DNA of 64,000 bases from Rhabdobacter roseus (GTDB lineage Bacteria > Bacteroidota > Bacteroidia > Cytophagales > Spirosomataceae): positions 394,928-458,927 of the forward strand of contig NZ_JACHGF010000004.1 of the NCBI RefSeq assembly GCF_014202275.1, given 5' to 3'. The translations under genes and the position numbers were made by a program. Numbering within the stretch: position 1 is the first letter of the stretch; every line of letters starts with the position of its first letter. Below the pieces are notes generated by a model that saw only the letters and a program-made list of their open reading frames with translations, made no database searches and was not told the origin of the DNA. Positions 1-8,561 of the stretch are shown here, one piece after another.

Positions 1-1
1 G

Positions 2-376
2 TGTTATAAAAATGGCAATTGGTTTCCTGACCAAGACGGAACAAATCAAAATGCCTTCAAACACGCCTACTGGAACGCGCTGAACACAAGCGTATGGGGG
101 CCTCAGCTAGCTCAAGGATTGGCTGATGCGCACGAGGGAAAGCCTGAGCCCGCTAATTTAGATTCAGAACCGGACTTAAATACACGCATGGATTTTCATA
201 ACAACAGGCTTGGGCGATATATTGCGGAGCAAGTTCCTCCCGGTAGTTCTCACGCCACTATCCTGGATGCCGTTAAAACTGCCATTGATAATGGAGCTGG
301 TAGGCGATTAAGCGATTCAAACAATTCGAACTTCGGCAGTTTACAACCCACTACCAATGCGAACCTGTGTAACTAA
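2..376 (+). CDS. C-terminal part of a DUF6973-like (RHS/toxin-tip-like) protein, 5' end outside window
   Basis: The reading frame is open from base 2 to the TAA at 374-376, so the gene begins before the window. The visible 124 residues include an NAFKHAYWNAL stretch, an ADAHE motif and MDFHNNRLGRYIAE. I recognise this His-rich pattern (HAxWNA...AHE...MDxHNNxxGR) as typical of the DUF6973 domain, often found at the C terminus of RHS or other secreted polymorphic proteins. What the domain does is not established to my knowledge. The internal TTG at 119 is probably not a real start, because the family pattern continues upstream of it. The 3' end overlaps the next gene by 20 bases, suggesting the two are expressed together. 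Confidence 0.6.
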   Translation, partial: CYKNGNWFPDQDGTNQNAFKHAYWNALNTSVWGPQLAQGLADAHEGKPEPANLDSEPDLNTRMDFHNNRLGRYIAEQVPPGSSHATILDAVKTAIDNGAGRRLSDSNNSNFGSLQPTTNANLCN

Positions 377-773
377 GCTTCTGCTACTTAGCCTACTGGC
401 AGCAGGAACTGGCTGCGGGCGTCACGATGACATCAACAAACAATATGTGTTTACAGACTTTTCCAAAGCGTATAAGATTAAACATGTTCCTAAAAGTGGC
501 AATGTATACAGTGCCACTATTGAAGGACATTTTGATGGCAAACTTAGGATTAACTCCCTGTGCTATTTGGATGGAAAACTACCCTTTACAGCAGGCTATA
601 GTGCAACACCGTGCTATGAGCGAAGCAAAGAATATGTTGATTCTGTAAAAATTGATGTAGGTACCTTCGAAATATATGTTGATGATATGGAATACAACAC
701 CTACATCTACCCTAACACCGCCCGGCGGGGCAAGGTGACGGTGACGATACGGGAGTGGACGCCGAAAGATTAG
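357..773 (+). CDS. Small hypothetical probable lipoprotein
   Basis: The product has 138 residues. It starts with a short basic segment, a Leu-rich hydrophobic stretch (LLLLSLLAAG) and Cys20 in a TGCGR context, a plausible but imperfect lipobox followed by Gly as is common in Bacteroidota. The remainder is polar and looks beta-rich, with no catalytic motif that I recognise. The ATG at 357 lies inside the upstream toxin-like gene, whose stop is at 374-376. Overlap with a possible secreted effector makes an accessory or immunity role conceivable, but that is inference from position only. A strong terminator hairpin follows 17 bases after the stop. Confidence 0.6.
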   Translation: MRTCVTKLLLLSLLAAGTGCGRHDDINKQYVFTDFSKAYKIKHVPKSGNVYSATIEGHFDGKLRINSLCYLDGKLPFTAGYSATPCYERSKEYVDSVKIDVGTFEIYVDDMEYNTYIYPNTARRGKVTVTIREWTPKD

Positions 774-790
774 GTCTTAGTAGTCAAAAG

Positions 791-824
791 TGAGCCGCAG
801 CGTAGTTGCTTACGCTGCGGCTCA
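791..824 (+). terminator. Hairpin terminator after the lipoprotein gene
   Basis: A perfect 14-bp inverted repeat (TGAGCCGCAGCGTA, loop of 6, then its complement) lies between the lipoprotein gene on the plus strand and the 3' end of the symporter gene on the minus strand. There is no long T run on either side, but its position between convergent genes fits a bidirectional terminator. Confidence 0.7.
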
Positions 825-857
825 TGGCTAAAATCGCCATTGTTAACAATCATGTAC

Positions 858-2246
858 CTACTCCTCCACCAGCTCCGGCACGGCTCGCTTCCCCACTACT
901 ACCCCCACCAGCATCCCGGCGATACTCGCCAGCAGGCCGTAGATCAGCGGCGGGTAGCTGGTGTCGAGCTGGAGGCACAGCAGCCAGGTACCTAGCCCCA
1001 CGGTCATGGCCAGAATACACCCCAGCTGATTGGCCCGCTGCCAGTACAGCCCGGCGGCCAGCGGCACAAACAGCGACACCAGACTAAAAGCCGACGACTC
1101 AGCGACCAGCTCAAAGATGCTCTCCCGCGTGGTAGCCATGCCAATACAGACTGCCGTGATGGCCACGATGCCCAGCCGGATGGTCCGGAGCAACTGGCGG
1201 TCGGTGAGCTCGGGCCGGAAAAACTTGACGATATTCTCGCCCAGTACCGCCGCTGGAGCCAGAATGGCGCTGCTCGTGGTGCTGAGAATAGCCGATACCA
1301 ACGCCCCAAAGAAAAGGATTTGCATGGGCAGCGCCGTATGGAGCAGCACCATGTTGGGGATGATCATCTGTGAATTGGCTTCGAGCTCCGGGTAGAGCAA
1401 ATGCCCGCACAGCCCGATGAACAGCGGTAGCAGGGCTACGGTCAGGTACATCAGCGACGACAACAGCGACGCTTTCACGGATACATCGGCCGACTTGGCC
1501 GCCATGACCCGCTGAAACACATCCTGCTGCGGGATGGAGCCTAGTCCAATCGTGATCCAGGCCGCAAAGTACTCCACGGAGCTTTTGAGGGTAAAGTCAG
1601 GGTAGAAGCGAAAAAAGCCGGGCGGCATTTTCTCTATAATGGGCGCAAAACCGCCTACTTTTTGGTACAAAAGCACCGACACAAACACCAGCCCCGCGAT
1701 GATCATGAGCGTTTGGAGGAAGTCCGTTATGGAAATAGACCACATGCCACCGCTGAGCGTATACAAAATCACGACCGCCGAACTGAGCAGAATACAAGTC
1801 GTGAGCGACCACCCCAACACGACCCGCAGCACGGTACCCATTGCCAGCAGCTGCGCGGCGATCCAGCTGAAGTAGGAAGGAATAATAAGCAGGGCTGAAG
1901 ACAGCTCCGCCGAGCGCCCAAAGCGCAGCCGAAAAAAATCACAAAACGTAATGATGTTCATTTTATAAAAACGCCGCGCGAAGAAAATCCCCACCAGAAA
2001 CAGACAGAGCGCCGCCCCAAACGGATCTTCGATGATGCCCAGTACCCCGTGCTTGATAAACTCACCGGGTGCGCCCATGATGGTCTCGGAGCCAAACCAG
2101 GTAGCAAAGGTCGCCGCCGCCGCCAGCGCCAGGGGGAGTTGGCGTCCGGCCAGGATGAAGTCTTTGGTAGTAGCCACGCGGCGCGAAGCCCACAGGCCAA
2201 TGCCCAGGTTCAGCAGCAGGTACACGACAATCGAAAAAGCTAACAT
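858..2246 (-). CDS. Sodium:solute symporter (SSS/SLC5 family)
   Basis: This 462-residue, very hydrophobic protein has the SSS pattern. It begins with a first TM helix, then a GRQLPLALAAAATFATWFG segment typical of TM2, and about 13 predicted TM helices with little soluble sequence. Members import sugars, amino acids, polyols, choline or other solutes with Na+ at the inner membrane. Substrate cannot be read from sequence; the TM1-2 region recalls the choline/high-affinity branch. The upstream gene on the same strand is myo-inositol oxygenase, so a cyclitol or related substrate is possible. A terminator lies between the two genes, so strict co-transcription is not expected. Confidence 0.85.
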   Translation of the reverse strand: MLAFSIVVYLLLNLGIGLWASRRVATTKDFILAGRQLPLALAAAATFATWFGSETIMGAPGEFIKHGVLGIIEDPFGAALCLFLVGIFFARRFYKMNIITFCDFFRLRFGRSAELSSALLIIPSYFSWIAAQLLAMGTVLRVVLGWSLTTCILLSSAVVILYTLSGGMWSISITDFLQTLMIIAGLVFVSVLLYQKVGGFAPIIEKMPPGFFRFYPDFTLKSSVEYFAAWITIGLGSIPQQDVFQRVMAAKSADVSVKASLLSSLMYLTVALLPLFIGLCGHLLYPELEANSQMIIPNMVLLHTALPMQILFFGALVSAILSTTSSAILAPAAVLGENIVKFFRPELTDRQLLRTIRLGIVAITAVCIGMATTRESIFELVAESSAFSLVSLFVPLAAGLYWQRANQLGCILAMTVGLGTWLLCLQLDTSYPPLIYGLLASIAGMLVGVVVGKRAVPELVEE

Positions 2247-2322
2247 GAAGAGGAAGAGCCGGTAGAGGTACCTTCAAAGGTACAGCGCAGGTACCTTGCC
2301 GCACAAGCACCCTACGAAAAAT

Positions 2323-2353
2323 AATAGCCGCCGGGGATTATCCGGCGGCTATT
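2323..2353 (-). terminator. Terminator of the inositol oxygenase gene
   Basis: A perfect 12-bp stem (AATAGCCGCCGG and its complement) with a 7-base loop lies 20 bases past the stop of the inositol oxygenase gene. On the minus strand it is followed by a T run (complement of GAAAAATAAT), as expected of an intrinsic terminator. Confidence 0.8.
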
Positions 2354-2373
2354 CTGTGGGGCTTATTTCTCTT

Positions 2374-3246
2374 CTAAAACTTAATCGTCCTGGGAAGGTA
2401 CTTCTCTACCAGCTGTTGGTAGTAGGGTTTCAGCTCCTGCCAGTTGGGCGGAACCGGTGACTTGGAGTACAAGTCGTAGGGGTTGAATTTATCGACCCAC
2501 TTGAACATCTCGTGGTCGTGCTCGTCCATGAGGTGCTCGTAGGCGTGCTCGCGGTGCTGCGAATAGAACGAGTGGTACCGCAGCATGTAGAGGCCTTCCT
2601 GGGGTAGGTAGTCTTTCAGCATTTGGTAAATGTACTCGTCGTGCCCCCACGACATGTGGACGTTGCGCAGGCCGCAGTTGGGCTCATATACGCCGTACTT
2701 AGTATTGTAGCGCTCGTCGTAGGTATCGGGGTTGGCCTGGAAAAACTCCGGGTACACGATCTTGTCGGAATGGGCGCAGCCCACGGGGAAGGTGTCGCCC
2801 ACGACGGCCCACTGCGGCTCGCCAAACAGGCAAAGTACCTTGCCCAGGTCGTGCATGAGCCCTACCAGCACAAACCAGTCGGGGTGGCCGTCGGCCCGGA
2901 TGGCCTCCGAGGTTTGCAGCAGGTGCTGCAACTGATCCAGGTCGGTGTCGGGGTCGGAGTCGTCGACGAGGGTATTGAGGAAGTCGAAGGCGTCCCAGAT
3001 AGACATCTCGCGCTTGTCAAATTTGAGGAACTCCCGCTCCTTTTCCAGCACGAAATCGTAGGTTTGGTAGGTATGGTTGAGGCGGTAAAACTCGCGGACG
3101 GTATCGCGCCCCGGCTCGTCGTAGTTACGGAATTCTTCTTTGGCTTTGGCCGGTTGGGCGGGTTCAGGGTAGCGCTCCAGCAGGTCGTCCTCCCACTCGT
3201 CGAGGCTTTGCAGGGGAGCGTTTTCGGATATGACGTTGGTCTTCAT
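2374..3246 (-). CDS. Myo-inositol oxygenase (MIOX)
   Basis: This is a 290-residue di-iron oxygenase that cleaves myo-inositol with O2 to D-glucuronate. The ligand pattern known from animal MIOX is complete: the His in [12 protein letters not shown], the HD pair in LMHDLGK, the His in SWGHDEYIY, the His in LRYHSFY and the Asp in FNPYDLYSK. Length matches the family (about 285). I chose the ATG at 3246 (MKTNVISE) instead of the upstream in-frame ATG, because the extra 16 residues do not resemble the family. The SSS symporter gene follows downstream on the same strand. MIOX is mainly eukaryotic but does occur in some bacteria, including Bacteroidota. Confidence 0.9.
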   Translation of the reverse strand: MKTNVISENAPLQSLDEWEDDLLERYPEPAQPAKAKEEFRNYDEPGRDTVREFYRLNHTYQTYDFVLEKEREFLKFDKREMSIWDAFDFLNTLVDDSDPDTDLDQLQHLLQTSEAIRADGHPDWFVLVGLMHDLGKVLCLFGEPQWAVVGDTFPVGCAHSDKIVYPEFFQANPDTYDERYNTKYGVYEPNCGLRNVHMSWGHDEYIYQMLKDYLPQEGLYMLRYHSFYSQHREHAYEHLMDEHDHEMFKWVDKFNPYDLYSKSPVPPNWQELKPYYQQLVEKYLPRTIKF

Positions 3247-3503
3247 AGGTTCAGATTGTTTTGAATAGCGGGTAAATTTACTAAAAAGCAGCAAGCAGTC
3301 AAGTACTTAGAAAAGAATAATCTCGAGCCAGAAGGCCAGCTCGGTGGCCTGCACAGACTTAGAATAGTTATAAAAGCAAGCACAAAAGTAAAAAAGGGGG
3401 TATTGCGTTGGCAGGTACTTTAGCTTGGATTAATCCAGGTACTATTCCCCCGACGGCCTGCCCGGTGCCGGAAGCCAAACTACCCAGGCTATTTACAAAA
3501 AAC

Positions 3504-4400
3504 CTACATGATATAGTACCCGTCGGGTTGTTTTGGCGCGGGGATCTCTTTTTCGTGGAGGAGCTGCTTGATGTTGATCTCGATGGTGCGGGCGATGGCC
3601 GTCATGGAGGTATCGCTGGGGCGGTTGCGGAAGGGGTCCTGGAGGTGGGTGGCCGTTTTTTCCAGCAGAAAGAAAATCATGGAGATAACAATCAGCAGGG
3701 GTACTTCAAAGTAGACTGCCACGTTGCGAAGGGCAATGGACAGAATGATCACGAACAGGAAGATGGTAAAATGCAGAAAGAGACGGTAGGTAGTGGGAAA
3801 TACGGTGCCGTTGATCCGTTCGGCTTTGCCCATCGACTCACAAAGTCGCACCAGGGTACTATCGATCTGTAGGTGCGTGAAGCCGTCGATCTGCTGGTTT
3901 TGCTTGAGCGCTTTCAGGTCGAGCGCGTTCTGTTGTAAAATCCCCAGCGGCTTGTTGTTGTGGTATTTGAGCTGATCCAGATCCGCGGTTGACAAAAAAG
4001 TACCTACGTTTTCGAGCGGGTCCAGGCCCCGAAGCGACTGGCCCAGCGAGTAGCACCAGGCGATCTGCCGGTAGGCCATCGTCTTCACCCGCTCGTCGGC
4101 CTGGGGCATGAGCAGGAAGGTCTGGAGCTGGATCACCAGGCTGCGCGAATCGTTAACAATGGCACCCCAAACCTTCCGTGCTTCCCACCAGCGATCGTAC
4201 GATTGGCTCATTTTGAACGAAAGCAGAACCGAAATGGCCGTACCCAGAAAGGCCGGGATGGACAGGGGCATTTCGGGTAGCACGGGGTAGTAGTTACGCG
4301 TAAGCACGTGTACAACCAGGGCTACGAGCAGCACGTAAAATAGGTCGCTCCGGATTTTGTTAAAAATGTAGGAAATGGGAATCGTCTTGTCAATCAGCAT
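3504..4400 (-). CDS. Bestrophin-like (UPF0187) anion channel
   Basis: The product has 298 residues and matches bacterial bestrophins. Visible features are the N-terminal LIDKTIPISYIF segment, an LLSFKMSQSYDRWWEARKVWG stretch typical of the family, and C-terminal hydrophobic helices around residues 210-245 ending in a DPF motif (LQDPFRNRPSDTSM). Bacterial homologues form pentameric inner-membrane channels. I chose the ATG at 4400 because the longer open frame runs into the end of the neighbouring SDR gene. The SDR gene ends 17 bases upstream on the same strand, so the two probably share a transcript. Confidence 0.85.
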   Translation of the reverse strand: MLIDKTIPISYIFNKIRSDLFYVLLVALVVHVLTRNYYPVLPEMPLSIPAFLGTAISVLLSFKMSQSYDRWWEARKVWGAIVNDSRSLVIQLQTFLLMPQADERVKTMAYRQIAWCYSLGQSLRGLDPLENVGTFLSTADLDQLKYHNNKPLGILQQNALDLKALKQNQQIDGFTHLQIDSTLVRLCESMGKAERINGTVFPTTYRLFLHFTIFLFVIILSIALRNVAVYFEVPLLIVISMIFFLLEKTATHLQDPFRNRPSDTSMTAIARTIEINIKQLLHEKEIPAPKQPDGYYIM

Positions 4401-4416
4401 GGTCGATACGGTTGTG

Positions 4417-5118
4417 TTAATAGAGTTTGATCCGGGACATCCCGCCGTCCACGTGCAGTACCTGGCCCGTAACCCAGGCGGCCTGGTCAGAAAGCAGAAA
4501 GGCGGCCATGTCGGCAATGTGGCGGGGGGTACCAATGGTTTTTAGCGGGTGTCGCTGCGCGTTCGCTTTTTTCTTTTCTTCGCTGTTCAGGTACTTGGCG
4601 GCCAGCGGGGTATCGGTGATGGAAGGGGCCACCGCATTGACCCGAATGGACGGAGCGAGCTCTGCGGCCAAAGCGCGGGTAAGGCCTTCGAGGGCCCCTT
4701 TAGAAACCGCCACCTGGCTGTGAAAGCTAAAACCCAGCTGCACGGCTACGGTAGAAAAAAAAACCACGGAAGCCGTTTCGGCCGCTTTGAGCCGGGGAAG
4801 AATGGCCTGCATGACCTGAATGGCCCCCGTCACCTGTAGCTGAAAGTCTTGCGTGAAGTCATCCGGCTTGAGGCGCGCAAACGGAACCAGGTTGATACTA
4901 CCCGGGCAGTAGACGAAGCCGTCCAGGCGGGCGGGCAGAAACTGGAGATCCAGCTCGGGGGCCGTTACATCCAGCGGATGATAGGCTACCTGAGGGGAGT
5001 CGTCCTGGACGGGATGCTGGCAGTAGGTGGCGTAGACCTGGTGTCCCGCGCTGGCCAGGAGTTGTACCAGCTCCCGGCCAATACCCGAAGAACCGCCCAC
5101 GATCAGATAGTTTTTCAT
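4417..5118 (-). CDS. SDR-family protein with catalytic Tyr replaced by Val
   Basis: This 233-residue Rossmann-fold protein has the NAD(P)-binding glycine motif VGGSSGIG at residues 7-14. It also has a Ser at 122 where the SDR catalytic Ser lies and Lys140 of the YxxxK motif. The position of the catalytic Tyr is Val136 (VAVSK). The C-terminal half (IRVNAVAPSITDTPL, then a VDGG motif) is otherwise normal. A member without the Tyr may bind cofactor without classical dehydrogenase chemistry or may use another residue. The start at 5118 puts the glycine motif at its usual distance from the N terminus; the longer open frame adds 24 unrelated residues. It is followed 16 bases later by the bestrophin gene. 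Confidence 0.85.
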   Translation of the reverse strand: MKNYLIVGGSSGIGRELVQLLASAGHQVYATYCQHPVQDDSPQVAYHPLDVTAPELDLQFLPARLDGFVYCPGSINLVPFARLKPDDFTQDFQLQVTGAIQVMQAILPRLKAAETASVVFFSTVAVQLGFSFHSQVAVSKGALEGLTRALAAELAPSIRVNAVAPSITDTPLAAKYLNSEEKKKANAQRHPLKTIGTPRHIADMAAFLLSDQAAWVTGQVLHVDGGMSRIKLY

Positions 5119-5280
5119 GTGTAGTATCAAATAATGAGTTGCGTCAGGATGAACAGTTAAGTACCTTTTAAACCTATTTCGGAACGACATGTTTCGTCAA
5201 AAACGGACGTAGGGGTACTTCCGGAGGTGAGAGTAGCCGAAATAGCTTGTATTTTAAAGGGGCTATCATAGGATTATAGG

Positions 5281-5288
5281 TATATTTG
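5281..5288 (+). promoter_or_regulatory. Possible -7 promoter element upstream of the orphan histidine kinase
   Basis: TATATTTG matches the Bacteroidota -7 consensus TAnnTTTG exactly and lies about 90 bases before the kinase start. No clear TTTG element is present at the expected -33 spacing, so support is partial. A 12-bp palindrome centred on GGTACC (5313-5324) lies between this site and the gene. Confidence 0.35.
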
Positions 5289-5377
5289 CTAGTGGGGTGC
5301 GTACGTACTAGTCAAGGTACCTTGGGCGTTACCCCTGTGCGTACCCGTACTCCCCGGGTATAACCCTTGACACAACT

Positions 5378-6766
5378 ATGACCATTCAAAACAAAATTAC
5401 CCTGCTCTTTACGCTGCTCACGGCTACGATCATTCTGCTGCACAGCGTTTTTATCTACTATTTTTCGACCCAAAGTACCTTTAATAATTTCTTTCACCGC
5501 CTCGAAGTACGGGCCCAGATCGAAGCCCACGCGGCCCTGGAAGAGAACGAGAACAATAGCTCTATTTACTATGAAGTGAAGGAAAAACACCTCAAGAACC
5601 TGCCTTCGGAGATTCACTACTTCATCAATACCACCCCCGACGGCACGCCCATCGGGGCCCGGCCCAAGCTCCATTTGCCGGACAGCTTCTACAACGATAT
5701 TCAAAAGGGCGGCAACGCCCGCCACTTTGATGGCAGCGTTTTTTACGTGGGGATGGCCATTCACGAGCCCAATCACAACTTCATCCTGGTATCTTCGGCC
5801 GTGGATGTCTACGGGCTGGAGGAGCTCGAAAACCTCAAGCGCATGAAGATCATTGGCTTCTTCATTTGTATTCTGGTGGTATACTCGGCGGGTCGGTTGT
5901 TCTCGCGCGAGATCTTCAAGCCGGTGCGGCAAATCATCAAAGATGTGAAGGGCATCAGCGCTCATAACCTGCACCTGCGCTTGGAAAACGGCAACGGCAA
6001 AGATGAGCTGTCGGACCTCTCGCATACCTTCAACAGCATGTTGGACCGCCTCGAAGTCACGTTTGAGATGCAGAATAATTTCGTCAGCAATGCTTCCCAC
6101 GAGCTACGTACCCCGCTCACGATCATCAGCGGCGAGGCGGAGCTGGGCGTGCGGGATCCCTGCCTTTCGGAAACGGCTCGTAACGGCTTCGCCACCATTT
6201 TGCGCGAGTCGGAGCGGCTCGAATACCTGATCAGTAGCTTGTTGAAGCTGGCCCAAACGGGCTTTGACGGCAAAAAACAGCAGTGGGGGCAGATCCGGAT
6301 CGACGAAATGATTCTGCTGGTGAAGAAAAACGTGGACCGGATTATGCCCGAAAACCAGGTAGAGATAAATTTTAACCAACTACCTACCGAGGAAGAAAGC
6401 CTCTGGGTAGTGGGGAATCTGCTGCTGCTGAAGGCCGCTTTTGCCAATATTATCCTGAATGCCTGTAAGTACTCCGACAACCAAAGTAAGGTAGTGGTGG
6501 ATGTCTTTGCGGATAACAAATGGCTGAACGTCAAGGTGACGGATCAGGGTATCGGGATTCCGGATAGCGAACTACCTCAGATCTTCATTCCGTTTTTCAG
6601 GGGCTCCAATACCGTCAACTACAAAGGGCACGGCATCGGCCTGCCCCTGACGAACAACATCATCCGAATGCACGACGGGCAGATCGTGGTCCGGAGCCAG
6701 GAAGGAAAAGGAACGACGGTTCTGACGCAACTACCCATTGGGCCGCAAGCCTCTCTTTCGTCCTAG
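5378..6766 (+). CDS. Membrane sensor histidine kinase, orphan
   Basis: The product has 462 residues. It has a TM helix at about residues 10-30, a periplasmic sensor region to about 155, a second TM helix at about 158-175 and a HAMP linker with FKPVRQI. The phospho-acceptor domain carries the H-box NASHELRTPL with His241. The ATPase domain has its N-box (ILNACKYS), G1 (VTDQGIGIP), F-box and G2 (GHGIGLPL), so the kinase looks complete. It belongs to the CusS-like group by architecture. No response-regulator gene lies beside it, so its partner must be encoded elsewhere. A strong terminator follows. Confidence 0.9.
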   Translation: MTIQNKITLLFTLLTATIILLHSVFIYYFSTQSTFNNFFHRLEVRAQIEAHAALEENENNSSIYYEVKEKHLKNLPSEIHYFINTTPDGTPIGARPKLHLPDSFYNDIQKGGNARHFDGSVFYVGMAIHEPNHNFILVSSAVDVYGLEELENLKRMKIIGFFICILVVYSAGRLFSREIFKPVRQIIKDVKGISAHNLHLRLENGNGKDELSDLSHTFNSMLDRLEVTFEMQNNFVSNASHELRTPLTIISGEAELGVRDPCLSETARNGFATILRESERLEYLISSLLKLAQTGFDGKKQQWGQIRIDEMILLVKKNVDRIMPENQVEINFNQLPTEEESLWVVGNLLLLKAAFANIILNACKYSDNQSKVVVDVFADNKWLNVKVTDQGIGIPDSELPQIFIPFFRGSNTVNYKGHGIGLPLTNNIIRMHDGQIVVRSQEGKGTTVLTQLPIGPQASLSS

Positions 6767-6805
6767 GTACCCCAGGTACTTGATGGGCAAGTACCTGCTC
6801 GCTCC

Positions 6806-6842
6806 AAAGTACCCCCGACCCCGAGCCGGGGGTACTTTTTTG
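6806..6842 (+). terminator. Terminator after the orphan histidine kinase
   Basis: A perfect 12-bp stem (AAAGTACCCCCG, then CGGGGGTACTTT at 6827-6838) is followed by a run of T. The stem contains the locally abundant GGTACTT word, and a nearly identical hairpin recurs at 43892-43930. Confidence 0.85.
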
Positions 6843-7157
6843 TATCAATTTTAGTATAAATGAGGGGGTTAGGTTTTCTGGCAGTGATTAAGAGGGTGGG
6901 CGAAAAGGTACTTTATATAGTTACTAATATTGGACTATAAGGTACTTAGATAGTCTTTTTTGGGCGGAAGGTTTGAGGTCCCGAATCAACGGGTTCAGGT
7001 CTTTATTTGTCAGGTTCGGTCATGATTTGCCCGCCCGGCCTTCAAGCTAGGGCCATATTTGACCTCCCTTTTCTAATAGCGCCCAACCGAAGAGAGAGCC
7101 TGACGGGTCTCCTGGGGTAGCGGGCGGATTGAGATACAACTAAACCTTAACGCACAA
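6843..7157 (+). promoter_or_regulatory. Leader region of the 30 kb gene cluster with a weak promoter candidate
   Basis: These 315 bases hold no convincing ORF. This is the only long spacer ahead of the 24-gene plus-strand run, so the main promoter is expected here. The best match to the Bacteroidota pattern is TTTG at 7026-7029 followed after 24 bases by CATATTTG (7054-7061). That spacing is longer than usual and the first base of the -7 element is off consensus. GGTACTT occurs twice (6907 and 6941 regions). I see no riboswitch-like fold. Confidence 0.35.
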
Positions 7158-8021
7158 ATGAATTCGAACAAAGCAATTTCCCGACGCTACTTCTATCAGG
7201 TTATGAACGGCATGAACGCCGAAGCCGCCTACGAAATCCTAGATCCGGACTTTGTTTTTACCCTCCCTACGCACCCCGAGCCTTTTCACGGTCCCGACGG
7301 ATTCCTGGGCCTGGTGGGTATGCTGCACAGCGCCTTTCCGGACTTTTACATCAACCCGCAGGATATGGTAGCGGGTGACGACTGGGTAGTGACGCGCTGG
7401 ATCGGTGGAGGTACCCACACGGGTGGCCCCCTGGTGACGGTCAAGGGTGATATCGAAGCCAACGGACGTTCTTTTGAGATCGACGGCATGACCTGGCACA
7501 CCATCAAAAACGGGAAAATCACGGAGTCCATCGGGCACGAAGATACCCTGGGCCTGATGATGCAGCTGGGCGTGATTCCGTCGGAAGCGCCCGCTCCCGA
7601 AACCACCGCCGAGCAAAACGAGCTGCTGGCTACCCGGTACTTTGAAGAAATCATGAGCCAGGGCAAGCTGGAAGTAATCGAGGAGATCCTGGACCCGAGC
7701 TTTGCGTTTATCATTCCTACCCAGCCCGAGCCTATTGCCGGCTATGACGCCTTCCGCGGGTTTGTACTGTACCTGCGCAACGCCTTCCCCGACATTAAGT
7801 TTTCGGTACTTCGGCAGTTTTCGGAGGGCAACAAGGTAGCTTCGCGTTGGTCCATCGAAGGTACCCACCAGGGTGAATTCTTGGGCGCGCCTCCTACCGG
7901 CAACAGCATCAAGGACTACGGGATTGACATCTTCACGATTCGTCACGGCAAAATCGTCTCGGTACACGTCAACGAAAACGACTTTGGCCTGATGCAGCAG
8001 CTGGGCGTCATCCCGGCCTAA
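7158..8021 (+). CDS. Double-domain SnoaL-like (ester cyclase/polyketide cyclase) protein
   Basis: The product has 287 residues and is an internal duplication of a SnoaL/NTF2-like fold. Domain 1 spans about residues 5-142 and ends FGL/LGLMMQLGVIPSE. Domain 2 spans about 150-287 and ends FGLMQQLGVIPA. Both carry the ester-cyclase-like pattern of an early LDP(D/S)F strand, an FPD turn and a late GKI strand. SnoaL proteins are small alpha+beta barrels that cyclise polyketide esters; many bacterial relatives have no known substrate. It opens a run of five paralogous genes. No signal peptide is visible, so it should be cytoplasmic. Confidence 0.85.
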   Translation: MNSNKAISRRYFYQVMNGMNAEAAYEILDPDFVFTLPTHPEPFHGPDGFLGLVGMLHSAFPDFYINPQDMVAGDDWVVTRWIGGGTHTGGPLVTVKGDIEANGRSFEIDGMTWHTIKNGKITESIGHEDTLGLMMQLGVIPSEAPAPETTAEQNELLATRYFEEIMSQGKLEVIEEILDPSFAFIIPTQPEPIAGYDAFRGFVLYLRNAFPDIKFSVLRQFSEGNKVASRWSIEGTHQGEFLGAPPTGNSIKDYGIDIFTIRHGKIVSVHVNENDFGLMQQLGVIPA

Positions 8022-8078
8022 GCGCAGGGTGCACGTAGCTGGAAATAATTCTCATTCCCCCTCACTCGAAAGGTAGTT

Positions 8079-8495
8079 ATGTCAGTACAAGAGGAAAATA
8101 AAGCCGTAGTACGTCGCTACTGGCTTGAGCTGTGGAATGAAAAACGCGGAGAGCTTCTGGACGAAATTGCCATTGAGGACGTCGTTTTTCATTTTCCGGA
8201 TGGGCAGGCCCACCAGCCTCCTACACTACGAAAATGGTTTGAGACCGCTCTGATTGCTTTCCCGGACGTGCATTTCCAGCTTCACGATGAGCTCGCTGAG
8301 GGCGATAAGGTAGTAAGCCGGTGGTCCTATGTAGCCACCAATACCGGTGAGTTTCTGGGCCGCCCCGCCACGCACCTGCCCGTAACCGATCGGGGGATTG
8401 ACATCTTTCGGCTCGAAAACGGGAAGATCGTGGAGATGTGGGTAGCGCAGGATAGCCTGGGGCTGCTCCAGCAAATGGGCGTACTTCCCGCCTGA
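8079..8495 (+). CDS. SnoaL-like ester cyclase family protein
   Basis: This 138-residue single-domain protein has the same layout as each half of the preceding gene. It contains an ENKAVVRRYWLELWNE helix, an FPDVHFQL strand, an SRWSYVATNTGEFLG strand typical of the family, and the shared ending LGLLQQMGVLPA. It lies 57 bases after the double-domain gene. The conserved tail (LGLxQQxGVxP) shows that the cluster genes are recent paralogues or under common constraint. Substrate unknown; cytoplasmic. Confidence 0.85.
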   Translation: MSVQEENKAVVRRYWLELWNEKRGELLDEIAIEDVVFHFPDGQAHQPPTLRKWFETALIAFPDVHFQLHDELAEGDKVVSRWSYVATNTGEFLGRPATHLPVTDRGIDIFRLENGKIVEMWVAQDSLGLLQQMGVLPA

Positions 8496-8561
8496 GTGAA
8501 TACCGGAGCCTTTTCAAAAGTATCCTATAACCTTTTTTTATAACCCATAATACCAAAAGCT

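Noticed and set aside
2623-3264. 213-residue open frame antisense to myo-inositol oxygenase
   Set aside because: Val/Gly-rich translation without motifs; a shadow of the sense gene.
3426-3437. 12-bp palindrome TGGATTAATCCA downstream of the bestrophin gene
   Set aside because: No loop and no T run, and no gene start nearby. It may be chance.
5312-6100. 262-residue open frame antisense to the orphan histidine kinase
   Set aside because: It is opposite the conserved sensor and HAMP regions, with no recognisable domain and no promoter.
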